Positions 45,801 through 57,587 of a stretch of DNA of 64,000 bases are shown piece after piece. The position numbers and the translations under genes were made by a program. Numbering within the stretch: position 1 is the stretch's first letter; the number at the start of each line of letters is the position of its first letter. The DNA lies in NCBI GenBank assembly GCA_963930645.1, contig OZ005655.1, positions 137,873,456-137,937,455 of the forward strand, read 5' to 3'. The notes under the pieces were generated by a model. It saw only the letters and a list, made by a program, of their open reading frames with translations. It ran no database searches and had not been told where the DNA came from. The stretch is from Salticus scenicus. Its lineage: Eukaryota > Arthropoda > Arachnida > Araneae > Salticidae.

Positions 45801-46530
45801 CACTGGGAGTTGAAGTAGGCGTTTTTTAGCCACTCCTTCTTTCACCAACACAATAGTCGTACAACAGGTCGTCCATTCATCATATTATTTGTAATCCAGC
45901 GGAATGTCAAGGATTTGGTTAAAAAATGCTTTTGAGAATTTCTTTAGATGGTTAAGAAAAACATTGTATTTCAAAACAGATACTAGGTTCGATCGTTAGC
46001 AACTACACAGAACTTCATTGCTTATTTATTTCATTTTATATTCTTGTGCATAATAATCTAATTCATAATAATAATTATTATTATTTAAAATCCGTTGCAA
46101 ATTTATAGTTTACTTAAAATTTTGTTTCAAAGAATTCTTTTTCTTTTTTAGACTAACAATATCCCCCCCCCCCCCGCTTAATTGTTATACTAAATAACTA
46201 AATACTACTCGCAACCTCGCAAGTGAAGTTTAGAATGTTATGATAGACAGAACCGAGACTTCCTCTAAAGATGATTTGTAAGAAAAATACAGAATAGAAA
46301 ATAGTTAAAATTCAATCTAGCAGACACCCTCAAGCTCTAATATTTTTCAGGGCCATATATATTTCTTTAAAGACAATTTTATAAACCATGATTTTTTAAA
46401 TAAATATTAAAAAATATTTTTTTGTTCAGAGTAATTGAATTACAATGTAACATAAAATACTGTACATATAAAAATATCAAATGACACACTTTTTTTTTCC
46501 CCGTATATCTTTAGTGATAAATTTGCTGGA
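45801..46530. other. AT-rich stretch without recognisable genes
   Basis: It contains a C12 run at 46163-46175. Nothing else is recognised. Confidence 0.45.
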
Positions 46531-46536
46531 GTTGCC

Positions 46537-46794
46537 TTTTCGTTTACATTAAGCGTTTTAAAATTTTCTAACAATTTTTAAGTGTGAATATGATTTCAAT
46601 ATGTGCATATGTCTGTCGAACTGTCCATCTGTTTGTCAATTTGTCTGCTTACCCCGGCGATCGTAAATATTTTTATAATTTTTTAAATTGGTATATATTG
46701 TTGAAGTACCCTATGGAATGTTTCTTATTTCAAATGGCATTAATAGTGCGGGTACAACTGGTTTACGTACATGGATCACCCCCCCCCCCCCCCC

Positions 46795-46830
<36 letters not shown>

Positions 46831-46975
46831 CTAATGCATTGCGTTTTAGGAAAGATATTTATATGAATCACATTTAAATAATTTCCTACTGCTTTCTTTC
46901 AGTCCTCCAGTCGGTCCGTTGTATGATGACGTAGGCAAAGACGTACAGTTGGAAAATGTTGTTAATCAATGCGCA
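46537..46975 (-). mobile_element. Single copy of the satellite-forming element, reversed
   Basis: It starts with CGTTTACATTAAGCGTTTTA, goes on through a TGTCTGTCGAACTGTCC-type tract, CGATCGTAAATATTTTTATA, the monomer core ACAACTGGTTTACGTACATG and ends GTACAGTTGGAAAATGTTGT. This is the reverse complement of the arrangement at 31345-32000. A C16-A31 homopolymer run (46779-46827) has grown inside the monomer. It shows the unexpanded form of the element behind the 31-36 kb satellite. Confidence 0.7.
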
Positions 46976-47020
46976 TAACTAATGAAATTTCAAATGCTGT
47001 TTCTCAAATTATAAAATATT

Positions 47021-47051
<31 letters not shown>

Positions 47052-47330
47052 GGTTGTTGTTGTTGTTCAACTAAATGGCGTAATTAGACATTAATACATA
47101 TAAAATATCATTGTTCGTAGTAAAATGTTATATTATCGGCTTTCTTATTCACCGAATTATTGCATAAAGATTTATTATTATTATTACCATATTTAATATT
47201 ATTTTCTTGTGTGTGTGGAAATTATTTTTTTAAATATTTTTATTCAGATAGAAAGAATCAAATGGTGTATTTCTTTTTACTATAAATATAATTCGTGTAT
47301 CTTAAAAAAATAAATGTTATATGCTGATCC

Positions 47331-47363
<33 letters not shown>

Positions 47364-49049
47364 GTGTGTGTATGTGTGTGATTTTTTTTATCATCAAAAT
47401 ATATAAAGAATATTCATTTTAGTAGCAGTTTTGATAAAGACTTAAATAAATAAATACAAATACGACAAAAATTGTTAATTGCGTACTGAAAAATAATTTA
47501 TATTTACAAATAGCTAATATCTTTCGATTATAAATAGCGAACTTTGTAATAATTTGCTTGTTAGAGCAACTAAAGAGTTTAATTAGCATTATATATTTCT
47601 TAAATTATTAGTAGTTAGTTGCGTCATACTATTTTTCTCAGAAAAATAATTTAAATTGTATTGTTTTAGTTAGAAACACTATTATTCATTATTATTATTT
47701 TAATTTTATTATGTTAAAGCATTTTAAATTGTATTTAGTAAATACTCATTTATAAAAAGGGATTTAAAAATATATATATTAACTTATATAAAAGATAAAT
47801 TCTTCTTGATTTCCGAAGTGCATATTTGGGAGTTCAGAAAATTCTATTTCACTCTTTTCGATTGTTCTACGATTAAAGATAATCTTTACTAAGGGAGATT
47901 TGTCAATTTTGACATGTCCGATAACTTTGATGCACACATTTGCTATAAGACAAGCGGTGGGGGGAGAGGGGAAGTAAAGAAACATTATTTTCAAGCAGAG
48001 TGATGAATACTGAAATTGATAGCCTACTTTACAAATACATACTGCAAAAATATTTTAATAATGTTTTACCTTTTAACGTGAATCCACTTTAAATCATTAT
48101 TTAAAAATAATTTCAAGTTAACTGATTAATACTGATTATCACCATTTTCATCGTTGATAAATTTTCTACAGCTATTTTTACTGCGTACCTGACAATATCC
48201 TCCCCTCCCCCTCCCTCAAAAAAAAAAATAATAATAATAATAATAAAAAAATCTGACAGTAGCTTAAGAATTATTTTTATACTTATGCTTATTTTTAATA
48301 ATAAAAAGTTTGTTGCATATTTCTGTAGATTTTTTTATTTTGCCCTATTTTTTTCACAATCGCATTTTTACATTTTTTAATAATTTAGCTACTTAACCTG
48401 AATGTTTTTAATTATCTCCTTTAAAATTTAGTGACATCAAATCGATTCTTTTTGAATGAAATTGATAAATGTTATAGATCTTCGTTTAACAGCGTGGGGA
48501 AAGTTGTGTGCTCTTAAAAACCTTCTAAAAGATAAAAGATTTATAACTCTTTCAGAAGGAAGACGAAATTATGTGAACAATTACTTCTGTAATATAAAAT
48601 TCATTAAATAAAACAGAACATATGTAGTTCGCTTACACAGACACACAAAATAAATCTGATACATTATGCTTTATTAGCATTTGATTTAAGAGTGAACTTT
48701 GAAAGTGTCTAAAATTTAGTTAACCCAGAATTAGCCAAAAAGAACGCAAAAATTATTTGTATTAGATCTTTCATCTCCAAACTATATATAAAAAAAAAAA
48801 AAAATGTAAAATATGTGTTAAATTGCCGTAAACAATAAAACAACTGTTCAAATGTATTTCTTTTTCCCCTAAACGATTTAGTCATTCTGTAAAATAAATA
48901 AATTTAAAACAATGCAGTGTTTGGAACATTGAGAGGCATTACTTTACATCTCCATTCATATTTTCCATATAATGTATCTAGAGATTGGGAGCCTCAATAA
49001 CTCATTTGACTTTTTTTGCGATATTTATTTTTGCGTAACTAATTTATTA

Positions 49050-49083
<34 letters not shown>

Positions 49084-49655
49084 ATAGTAAATTATTTAAT
49101 AATATAACATAATTAACTTATTTAATAATATAACTCTCAATGATTTTGGACAATTAGGATCAAATGAACAGAAATCCTGGTTTTATATGTTTTCATGTCG
49201 TTTTTAACCTAAATTTGAATAATTGTTATTTACTAATTGGAAAAAAAGAGAGAGAGGGGGGAGGGGATATTTATACTTGCAGGTGAGGCGCAGGTAAAGA
49301 AAAAATATTATTTTATATAACTTATTTTTAAGAATTCTTTGAATCGTTGAATCTTTTAATAATTATCATTAACTAATAAAAAAAAAAATATTGCTGATTA
49401 TATCGGACAATGAGGCAGGTGCAGAAGAAAGAAAAATGTTTATAATCAATATTTAAGGTCAAGGATCTGCCGCTCATCTCAATCCTCCGTTTGAATATTG
49501 TAGTAACGTTCATAAAATGTGTAAAGCTCTTAATAAAATTCAAAATATATTTCAAGTTATTGCGACAAGTTGCCACCCACCCCAGTTTTTAAAACTCATT
49601 CGATATACTTAAATAACCCGACATATTCATAGTTGCATATTCACCGAACGGTGCA
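46976..49655. other. AT-rich stretch without recognisable genes
   Basis: There are poly(T) tracts at 47026-47051 and 47332-47362, (CT)n-(TA)n at about 49051-49083, and pyrimidine-rich tracts near 48200. No repeats longer than these and no coding frames were recognised. Confidence 0.5.
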
Positions 49656-49659
49656 ATTA

Positions 49660-49815
49660 AATTTGGTACAGAGAAAAAAGAAACAATATGCGTCTAGTAA
49701 AAGCGGCACTTGTGCCTACTTTGTTCGCCTGATGAAGGGTCATGTGTTCTTTCGATTCGAAACAATTGTTATGAGTTTATTGCATTTTTTCGTGCTTATT
49801 CAAAGTTTTGTACTT
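49660..49815 (+). repeat. Half copy of the 57.6 kb structured repeat
   Basis: From GGCACTTGTGCCTACTTTGT through CGCCTGATGAAGGGTCATGT, TTCGAAACAATTGTT and TTCAAAGTTTTGTACTTATT, this matches the loop and right arm of the palindrome at 57588-57769. The left arm is absent. Open frames here are probably incidental. Confidence 0.6.
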
Positions 49816-50276
49816 ATTATTTCTGTTATTATTGTTATTTACTGACTTATTTATTTTATTTTTGTTTCTTTTCTTTTGTTTACTTTTCTTTGGTTTGAAT
49901 TAGTAATAATAGTAGTAGTAAACTAAGAAAAGAATTGTGTGCATGTAGGAGCATCCCGCCCCCCCTCCCCCAAATCCTCTTGTTGGGTATACAAAATTTT
50001 TGATATAGATATCCTTTTAAAGAACTCCTCAATACTTTTAAAACAAATAATTGAACCATAGATCTGTTATAATTTAAATAATCTTATATATATATATATA
50101 TATATATACGGGAAAAAAAGTACTTTTTCTCATGGCAAAAAAATTGACTCTCTTTCGGCTTTTAGAGCTACTTGTCTTAGAAGAAAATCTTCTGCATTCA
50201 TCAAGGAAAATAATTTTGCTGTATGAATTTGTCTAGGAAAATACAGAATAAAGTCTTGTAATAGCCACAACATATT

Positions 50277-50312
<36 letters not shown>

Positions 50313-50937
50313 ATTGCTATTTTAATTTTTAGAGGGGGGGGAGATCATTTCAGAAAATTTAAATATTAATTTTATTTTTATACATATTACTGAGATTGGT
50401 ATTAAATTTATTAATATTTACTAGAAAAGTGTGTTACAAATTTCTTTCACTGAATTTATTATAGTAATAATAATAATAATGAGCTTTTCTCCTTTTTGAA
50501 AATAAAAATAATTAAAATATATACATATATTTGTTGATTTAAATGTAAATTTCTGTATTCTCAAATGTTTTATGATTTTTTTCATTTCTATTCTTTCTTT
50601 CTTTTTTTTCCTTTTTTTTTTTTTTATGTACTGATATAAATTATTTTTTCTCTAGGCCAACTATGTTTGAATACAAATTATAATCACTATCTCAGGCATT
50701 TTTGCCATTTTTACTCAGACTTTTAGGTATTTACATAAGATACGTTTTTATATCATTATTATATTCGTTACTTTTTTTCTTTTTCGGTTACCGTTGTTAT
50801 GACATGGTTCCGAAGCTAATATGTTAAAGAAATCAACAAGTGATAATGAAAGTGAGAACAATTGGAATAAATTATTAGACGAGGTGAAGTGGAAAAGTGA
50901 AGTTTAATACAATTTAATTAGAATAAGATAAACAGGG
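49816..50937. other. AT-rich stretch without recognisable genes
   Basis: It contains (TA)n at about 50083-50108, poly(T) at 50279-50309 followed by a G-run, and T-rich sequence near 50590-50625. Nothing else is recognised. Confidence 0.45.
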
Positions 50938-50945
50938 AAATTTAG

Positions 50946-50973
50946 CAGTGGTAGATCCCAAACTTAACTTTTT

Positions 50974-51004
<31 letters not shown>

Positions 51005-51157
51005 GCTAAGAGTTTCAAGATGTCATTCAAGATCAATGAAAAATTTACAATTGTAACATTCAATTGTGAATGTCAGTGTTTTTTTTTTTTTTTTTTTTTT
51101 TTTTTTGGGGGGGGGGGAAGCTTTAGCTCCCTCGCGTCCCCCTTAGATCCGCCACTG
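50946..51157. mobile_element. hAT MITE with perfect target duplication
   Basis: The element is flanked by AAATTTAG on both sides (50938-50945 and 51158-51165), an exact 8 bp duplication. Its ends are CAGTGGTAGATCCCAAA and, read inward from the right, CAGTGGCGGATCTAAGG. Inside are two T-run plus G-run blocks (50971-51003 and 51079-51118). Open frames through it are homopolymer artefacts. Confidence 0.9.
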
Positions 51158-51387
51158 AAATTTAGAAAGAAGACATTTTCAAAATGTTTAATAAATTTCA
51201 AAATTAAAAATTGGTTTAAAAGTTTGCAAGTAGCAATATTTTAAATCAGTTGGGGATATTAATAAGTATATTATAATTCCGTGAAGTTTCACTGTATTAT
51301 TATGCAACAGAAATAAGTTATTATTATGAATGAAGATACTATTTTCCTTGAAGATTTCATTCCCTCCCTTTTTTCAACTGCTTGTTC

Positions 51388-51466
51388 GAATGGCGGAAAA
51401 AAAGTCCCCGGAAAAAAAGTCACGGAAAAAAAAATCCCCGGAAAAAAAGTCCCCAGAAAAAATCTA
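51388..51466 (+). repeat. Left terminal inverted array of the 5.7 kb element
   Basis: The array reads GCGGAAAAAAAGTCCCC followed by GGAAAAAAAGTCACGG and further units, each separated by CCGG or CACGG. It begins after a nine-base lead GAATGGCGG that partly matches GGTAAGCGG at the other end. Confidence 0.85.
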
Positions 51467-51499
51467 TTAAAAAAAATAAATAAATATGCGTTTTAAAGT

Positions 51500-51770
51500 T
51501 TCTAAGAATATCTAATAATGAGTATGGCTTCGTTTTGTCTTTCTGTTTGTCTGTTAACCTCTGTGATCAAGATTTTTTTTTCCCGATAATATTTATTGAA
51601 GGGCTTGGAGCTGGTATACCCAATTTAAGTTTTCTATGGCATATCGATATTCTCTGTTGAAAATTGTATAATTTTCGCAACTAATGTGTGTAGAGGGAAT
51701 TGCAAAAAAAATTTCTAATGCATTAAAGTTCATAATCGGTATTTTGAAAAGAATTTAATTTTATACTGAA
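51500..51770 (-). mobile_element. Diverged copy of the satellite-forming element
   Basis: A TTTGTCTTTCTGTTTGTCTG tract, then GTGATCAAGA, ATATTTATTGAAGGGCTTGG, a CTATGGCATATCGATATTCT-type segment and AATGCATTAAAGTTCATAAT occur in the same order as in the minus-strand copies at 46537 and 55606. The copy is short and weakly conserved. Confidence 0.4.
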
Positions 51771-52268
51771 CATAACATAGGAAGTGCCTTTGCGTTTTCT
51801 GCAGGTGGTAAAAAAGAAAGTGTGTCTTTTTATTCTATGAAAACTCGGCACAAAGATGTTTAAATGCATATAAAAAGGTAATATTTAAAAGATTAAGACA
51901 AATAAAAATAAAATGAAATATTTTTTACATAGGATATACCTCTTCTATTGGACTGCCATAAAAGAATATTTTGATGAGACGACGTATAATGGAAATTTTA
52001 GTAAACAATTTGGAAACTTATAAGTTTTATTTTATTACAAATGGAATTATAATAACATTACTATGCAAAATGAGAATTAATAATGTAATGTAATGATATT
52101 AGTTTTACATTTTTCGAAGGTAGTGTTAGTTTTTGATTTAATACTAGTGTTTAATGAAATAGCATGTGCTTACTATTTACTGAAAATAGCACATGGATAG
52201 AAAAATGAGTTAGAATCACATCTTAATTGCAATATGTTTCTAATTTTCCCTCTTTAGAAATTACACTG

Positions 52269-52271
<3 letters not shown>

Positions 52272-52322
<51 letters not shown>
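52272..52322. repeat. (TA)n microsatellite
   Basis: About 25 TA dinucleotides occur without interruption. Confidence 0.95.
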
Positions 52323-52329
<7 letters not shown>

Positions 52330-52549
52330 CATATATAAATTCTGCCTTCATCTAGAACGAATATTCATTTTCTGAATACCTGAACTGGATGTATAGATTT
52401 CTTAGTTATGCGTATAAGAAATAAACTGAATAGACGAAATTATCGAGAATTTCAACTCTTTACTTTTTAAGATGGTGAAACGATACATTATATCGTGAAT
52501 GCTTTGTGTTGTTAGAAATTCTTACTCTGATTGCTAGAATCTATAAAAA

Positions 52550-52920
52550 TAAAAAGGAAGGTTTTTCTGTGTGTATGTCTGCCTGTTCTTTTATACGTTC
52601 AGCCTTCTCTGAACGTAGAAGTACAAAAATTGACACACGGGTGCTCAGAAGTCTTTCCAAGGTGATAGTGAAAAAAAAAATTTAAAAATTTTAATTAGTT
52701 GCGGAGATATTAATTACAACGTGTATCTATGTCTAATCAAAAAGCGATCTGACTGAGAATTCACTGCGATTGCATAAAAATAGATATTTTAACGGAGTTA
52801 AAATCAGCAAAGGTGGAAAAGAAATTAGAAATATTAGTCCGATCGTTACGAATTCTGTACCAAATGAAAGGAGCGATTTTTCTGAATTTAGGGGGTACAA
52901 ATGGCTTATCGATACAATTA
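52550..52920 (-). repeat. Repeat related to the 9.5-9.9 kb blocks
   Basis: After TTTTTCTGTGTGTATGTCTG and a hairpin CGTTCAG-ccttct-CTGAACG, the segment ends with ATTCTGTACCAAATGAAAGG and GCGATTTTTCTGAATTTAGG, the reverse complement of sequences at 9485-9535 and 9890-9945. No gene is seen. Confidence 0.55.
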
Positions 52921-53299
52921 GATTTTTAGTGCACTGAAGATGGTACGCTAAAGGCTACCGAAACATCTGTCTGCTCTACTACTATTTTTATTTGGCGTTT
53001 TAGACATTGTTATTTGTTTTATTTTTATAATCCCACGACGAGCACCATTAATAATCAATAAACTATTACATACTAAAGGGAAGTTCTATAGAAAGCAAAA
53101 GATGTTGAAAAGTTAATTAATGTAGAAAAATACGTTTAAAATTTTCCATAGAACGACTATATCTTTATCAACAGCAATTATAGCAGCAAGATAATAAAAA
53201 ATGAGTTGTTGCTGAGACATTGATATGTGACATCATACGTAAGAAATCTGAACAAACTATAACAGAAAATATTATAATAGTAAGAATTATAAGAAGGAG

Positions 53300-53553
53300 C
53301 ATATACCATCGTGGTTTAAGATGGGCGATGCTGGTCAACTGCTGGTTAACTGTTGTAGGTCCTAGGCCTGAGGGGGAGTGCCCTCCGTGTGTGGGGGGGT
53401 CTTTCTAAGGGATTCTAGCCCGTATTTCGCAAGTTTCGGAGAAAACCACGGAGAATTCAGAACGACTAGGCCGACGAGCACAACCTAGGATCAAACCCGG
53501 CACCTCACGTCTGCCAGCTTTGAGCGCAGAACCGCTCAGCCACTGGTGGGCCC
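53300..53553 (-). mobile_element. tRNA-derived SINE, well preserved
   Basis: On the minus strand from 53553 the head carries an A box TGGCTGAGCGGTT (53530-53542) and a B box GGTTTGATCC (53488-53497), a pol III promoter in tRNA spacing and closest to Ser/Leu-type tRNAs by its long gap. The body continues with GTCGTTCTGAATTCTCCGTG, GTTTTCTCCGAAACTTGCGA, a CGGGCTAGAATCCCTTAGAA block and AGGCCTAGGACCTACAACAG. It would be transcribed by RNA polymerase III and mobilised by a LINE. The overlapping 62-codon plus-strand frame is incidental. Confidence 0.85.
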
Positions 53554-53667
53554 ATTTCTTTGAAGTATTTCTGCTTATGGTACTTTACAAATCTCTATAG
53601 TTTTAGAAGTCGCATATGGAATTAAAAATTTTACTCATCACTTAGACATGCAAATGGAAATTCATTA

Positions 53668-53860
53668 AGGATTGATACGGTTTAAAATAATAATAATAAT
53701 AATAATAAATAATGTATGGCTTAATGTTACAAATATCTTAAAACGAAAAAAAAAAAAAAAAAAAAAAAAAGAAGGGGGGGGGGGGTATTTTAAAAAAATA
53801 ATAGTAAGTATAAATTTATCTAATTATTATTATTATTATTATTTTAATTTATGGTCAATC
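53668..53860. repeat. (AAT)n, poly(A)-poly(G) and (TTA)n simple repeats
   Basis: (AAT)n at about 53685-53713, an A28-GAAGG-G11 run at about 53746-53786 and (TTA)n at about 53823-53844 lie between the SINE copies. A 70-codon frame across them is low complexity. Confidence 0.85.
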
Positions 53861-53935
53861 ACGCACATTATCTTTTTTCACTAACATATTTTCAATAAAA
53901 AATATGTAAATATACATATATATTATTCTACATGT

Positions 53936-54075
53936 TTTAGGATAGGCAGGAGGGGCCAAATGAAAATCCAGGTCGTCCTCGTCGGCTTAGCCGTTCGGAG
54001 TTTAGCGCTTGAATACTAGGACATTTTAGAAAGACCTCCGCATGTTTATCGTGTAGACAGTCGGCCTTAATTCGT
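53936..54075 (+). mobile_element. SINE body fragment, opposite orientation
   Basis: The plus-strand sequence GTCGGCTTAGCCGTTCGGAG then TAGGACATTTTAGAAAGACC and TCGGCCTTAATTCG corresponds to the body of the minus-strand SINEs beside it. The promoter-bearing head is missing. Confidence 0.6.
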
Positions 54076-54099
54076 ACATCACACATAAATTTTTAATAA

Positions 54100-54765
54100 A
54101 GTGTTGGTGCTTGAATTAAAGCCAAATAGCTACACTTGGGACATCGTGAGGGTTTTTCGAAGAGTTTCCTACCCCATATTTACGGAATTTCCGGAGAAAA
54201 AACACAAAAAAATACGAACGACTTCGACAGGCGTAACCTGGATTCAAACCTGGCACTTCCCGTCTACCAGATTTGAGCGCAGAACCGCTCGGCCACTGTT
54301 AATAAAGTGGAGGTTGGTGATGCTGGTGCGAAGATTTAGGTTGATTAACTATACGAGGGTCCTAGGTCTGGGTGGTGTGCCTTCTGCAGGGTCTTTCTGA
54401 GGGGTCCTAGCCCATGTTTACGTGAGTTTCGGCGAAAACCACGGAAAAATTCTAGCAATTAAATCGACGAGTGCGTCCTGGTATCTAGCCCGGCACTTCC
54501 TGTCTACCAGTTTTGCATGCAAAACCTTTCGGCCACTGTTTAATAAGATGGTGGTCCTGCTGGGGTGAAGATTAAGGCCGATTGATTGCACGAGGTAATG
54601 TGCCCTCCATTTTGGTGTTTATTACGGTCATAGCTCGTATTTACGCGAGTTTTGGTGAATACCGCGGAGTCCTTCGAGCAGCTAGATCGACGAGCGAACC
54701 CGGCACATTCCGCCTATCACATTTTAATCGCAGAATCACTTGGCCGCTGGTGGGGCTTTTAATAA
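54100..54765 (-). mobile_element. Three tandem SINE copies, head to tail
   Basis: Three same-orientation copies run at about 54100-54303, 54309-54545 and 54548-54765. Each minus-strand head has the A-box region (complement visible as GAACCGCTCGGCCACTG, AACCTTTCGGCCACTG and AATCACTTGGCCGCTG) and the B-box region with CCGGCAC or CTGGCAC. Each body carries a TTTACG(C/T)GAGTTT(C/T)GG block. Divergence differs between copies, so they were probably inserted one after another. Confidence 0.75.
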
Positions 54766-54872
54766 GGAGATGTAAATTAAAATACTTTTTTTAATTTTTA
54801 ACATTAAGAAACTTGATAACTCAGTCCGATATTTACATACACATATTCGTTGAAGATGGATGTGTTTTACAG

Positions 54873-54874
<2 letters not shown>

Positions 54875-54919
<45 letters not shown>

Positions 54920-54930
54920 GGGGGGGGGGT
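54875..54930. repeat. Poly(T)-poly(G) compound homopolymer
   Basis: A T-run of about 43 bases is followed by AA and G11. Similar T-run/G-run junctions occur at 50971-51003 and 51079-51118. Confidence 0.9.
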
Positions 54931-55605
54931 AATAATAAACTTCCTCCCTGATCTCCAGCTACTTCTAAATAAAATTTGACCACTCTGTGCTGTATCTAAT
55001 TTTCAAACTCTATGTTCTATTCTACTCTAGAAATAATTGTAGGTAGTTCGTTAAACCCATCATGCAGTTAAATCTTTAACAATAAAAAAGACATTAGAAA
55101 GGACATAAATATCTTACTTTTTTTATTTGGTCACAAAAGATTAAAAAAAAAAAATAAGAAAACTTTCTGACTAAAATAAAAATAATTAAAGTTTTATCAT
55201 ATTGTATAGCGAATACCCCTCTGACAGCACCCCCCCCCCCCCCTCTTTCACACACACACACTTCTTATAGAAAAAAAAAATATATCACAATTGACAGGTG
55301 AGTGAAAGGAAACTGAAATGCTTGGTTTCTGCCAGTAATATAATCTTTTTGTCTTTTTATGCATGTTTCGTAATTCGTAAGTGCCCCCTCTTTTTTTTTC
55401 GATTTGTATATATCACTTTGATTACAAAAGAATTTCGGACGTCCAGTTATTAAAATTTACGTTTGCATTTAAATATTATTTTGAGTTAGATTTCATTCTC
55501 AGGTTTCATAGTTTTTCTTTTACTAAATAATGACGAGTTAATTTATCTATATTTGCATATACACTAGATCAACTAATGATCCTGATGAAGTATACATTAT
55601 TTTTG
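54931..55605. other. AT-rich stretch without recognisable genes
   Basis: It has a C14 run at about 55230-55243 followed by a short (CA)n. Nothing else is recognised. Confidence 0.45.
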
Positions 55606-56705
55606 CACTTAACACTTAACAAAGTTGAAAAGTATTAATGACTTCGGTTTGTCTATTTGTCTGCCCGAGCTCTACTCCAGGAAATATTTATGGAATTTCT
55701 TGAAACTGATATATGTTATTCGAGTTTACTATCAGATATTCCTTATTGAAAATGGAATAAACACCATCACTTGTTTGTATACAGGTGCACCCAAAAGTAC
55801 TCCAAAGTATTGCGTTCTATGAGAGGTATTTCCATGAAATAGCATATTTAAATAGCTTTAAATATGGTTGAATAAATCTTATTCCTTTTTGCATAAATCT
55901 TAATGAAATTAAATATGTTATTCATACGCACAAAAGAATGCCTTTTGGTGAATACAGTATTACTAGCGTTAAGATTTCTAGAGTCACAGAAAAATATTCA
56001 GTTACATAAGGGCTATAATTGGAAATTTGTTAAATGTATTATCGTTCATTGAGTGTTTTTGACACTAACAATTTTTAAGTGTAAATATGATTTGAATTAT
56101 TGTAACTGTTTGTCCGACTGTCCCTCTGTCAGCGCCCGTAAATATTTGCAGAATTTATTAAAAATGAATGATGCTATTAAAGTTAAGTATGGAATATTCT
56201 CTATTTGAAATGGATTTCATCGGCTTTGCACAACTGGTTTGTGTGCAGGGACATCCACAAAAATGTCAATGCATTGCGTTTTATGAGCGACATTTTTATC
56301 ACATTCAGATAAATTTCTACTGCAAAAATAATAATGAAGTTGGTATTTGTTGATAATATGCTAAAAAAATGTGTTTTATAGAACATATTATGATTCGCAA
56401 TCACACTTACAGAACTACACAAAAAATATACAGATATATTATGATTCGCAATCACACTTACAGAACTACACAAAAAATATACAGATATATTACGGCTGCA
56501 TTTTCTTTTAAGTCAAGAATTTTTAACATTTTCCAAAAACGTTTAAGAGCGATTACGAATTCAATTACTCTATCTCTCTGATTTTCTGTTCTTCTGTCTG
56601 CTCGTTGTGTGATAAGATATGCAAAGAACATTTAAAGGTGTATCAAACAACGATCATCAACAGTTGAAAAATGTAAATAATTAATGAGTACCGCATAATT
56701 TTTCA
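55606..56705 (-). mobile_element. Satellite-forming element, reversed ~1.1 kb copy
   Basis: It holds AACACTTAACAAAGTTGAAA, a GTTTGTCTATTTGTCTG tract, monomer cores ACACCATCACTTGTTTGTAT (55762) and AACTGGTTTGTGTGCAGGGA (56232), linker GAGTGTTTTTGACACTAACA, and an end CAACAGTTGAAAAATG near 56661. This is the reverse-complement plan of 31345-36352 with only two monomers. A 51 bp exact tandem duplication (units from 56387 and 56438, containing TATGATTCGCAATCACACTT) lies inside. Confidence 0.7.
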
Positions 56706-56939
56706 TTCATGTCTTTTATTGTATTTTGTTTTTCTTTTCTTTTCTTTACTAACAGGACTTATACTTCTTACATATAGTAGAATACTGAATTTTTCATTTT
56801 TCCCTGCGGTATGTTTGAAAAGAACCATATATACATAATTAAATAGAAAAAGAATTAATTAAAAGGAAAAAAAAAAAAACCAGTTTTAAAAATAAAAGAA
56901 ACATAATGTCACTAAAAGTTATTAAAAAGTTGTATTTTC

Positions 56940-57069
56940 CGTATAACTTTTTTTCCGGGGACTTTTTTTCCTGGGGACTTTTTTTCCGGGGACTTTTTTT
57001 CCGGGGGACTTTTCTTCCGGGGACTTTTTTTCCGTGACTTTTTTTCCGGGGACTTTTTTTCCGCTTACC
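56940..57069 (-). repeat. Right terminal inverted array of the 5.7 kb element
   Basis: About eight units of ACTTTTTTTCCGGGG occur, with variants TCCTGGGG, TTCTTCCGGGG and CCGTG. The CCGTG variant sits second from the outer edge, mirroring the CACGG variant in the left array. Confidence 0.85.
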
Positions 57070-57587
57070 GCTTGTTCACCCCACACCATTTGCGCAGTTC
57101 TAAGCCTGTAAACCTGCGGATATACAAAAATTTTGAGAAAAAATTGTACAGTTGTAATACACTTTTTCTGAGCGTCTCTTTCTTCAGATTATCTATTGTA
57201 TACTTTCTAGAAAGAAACGTTCCAGTTTATTCTTCTTATCAGTCAATATAAGGTTTCATTTCAGTCTTTATTTTTTATTTAGGTTTACTTCCTCCTATAA
57301 CGGTGAAAAATATTGTTACTCGTTATTTAAAGTAATTTATGTTGTCATTTTTATAAATTGCATTCCGATTCCGAAGAAGAAATTTTAATTGACTGATCAT
57401 TCAACTTTTATTCACCTAAATGTCAACATTTGTAGCTGTGCGATCAGTAGTTGGAGCACCAGATCGCAGATACACACACAAACATACACTTCTCTTTATT
57501 TATACAGATAATTATTTATTAAAATTATTTTTCACGAATAATGAAGACGATTTTTATCTCACAGAATTATAGCATTAAATAATAAAT

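Larger units (their letters stand above)
51388..57069. mobile_element. 5.7 kb foldback/MULE-like element
   Basis: Inverted arrays of a 15 bp unit, GGAAAAAAAGTCCCC, form both ends: about five units at 51393-51466, and about eight in the opposite orientation at 56946-57064. The outermost parts agree in order, including the variant GTCACGG unit second from the end. The 8 bp sequence GCTTGTTC lies directly outside both ends (51380-51387 and 57070-57077). Long multi-repeat inverted ends recall foldback and some Mutator-like elements. No transposase was found inside. The interior holds a Helentron-like copy, SINEs and microsatellites. Confidence 0.7.

Noticed and set aside
50948..51244. 98-codon ORF with Phe and Gly runs
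   Set aside because: It is created by T-runs and G-runs in a hAT MITE.
53488..53553. Functional tRNA-Ser/Leu gene
   Set aside because: A and B boxes are good, but the acceptor stem does not close and the sequence continues into a SINE body found in several copies.
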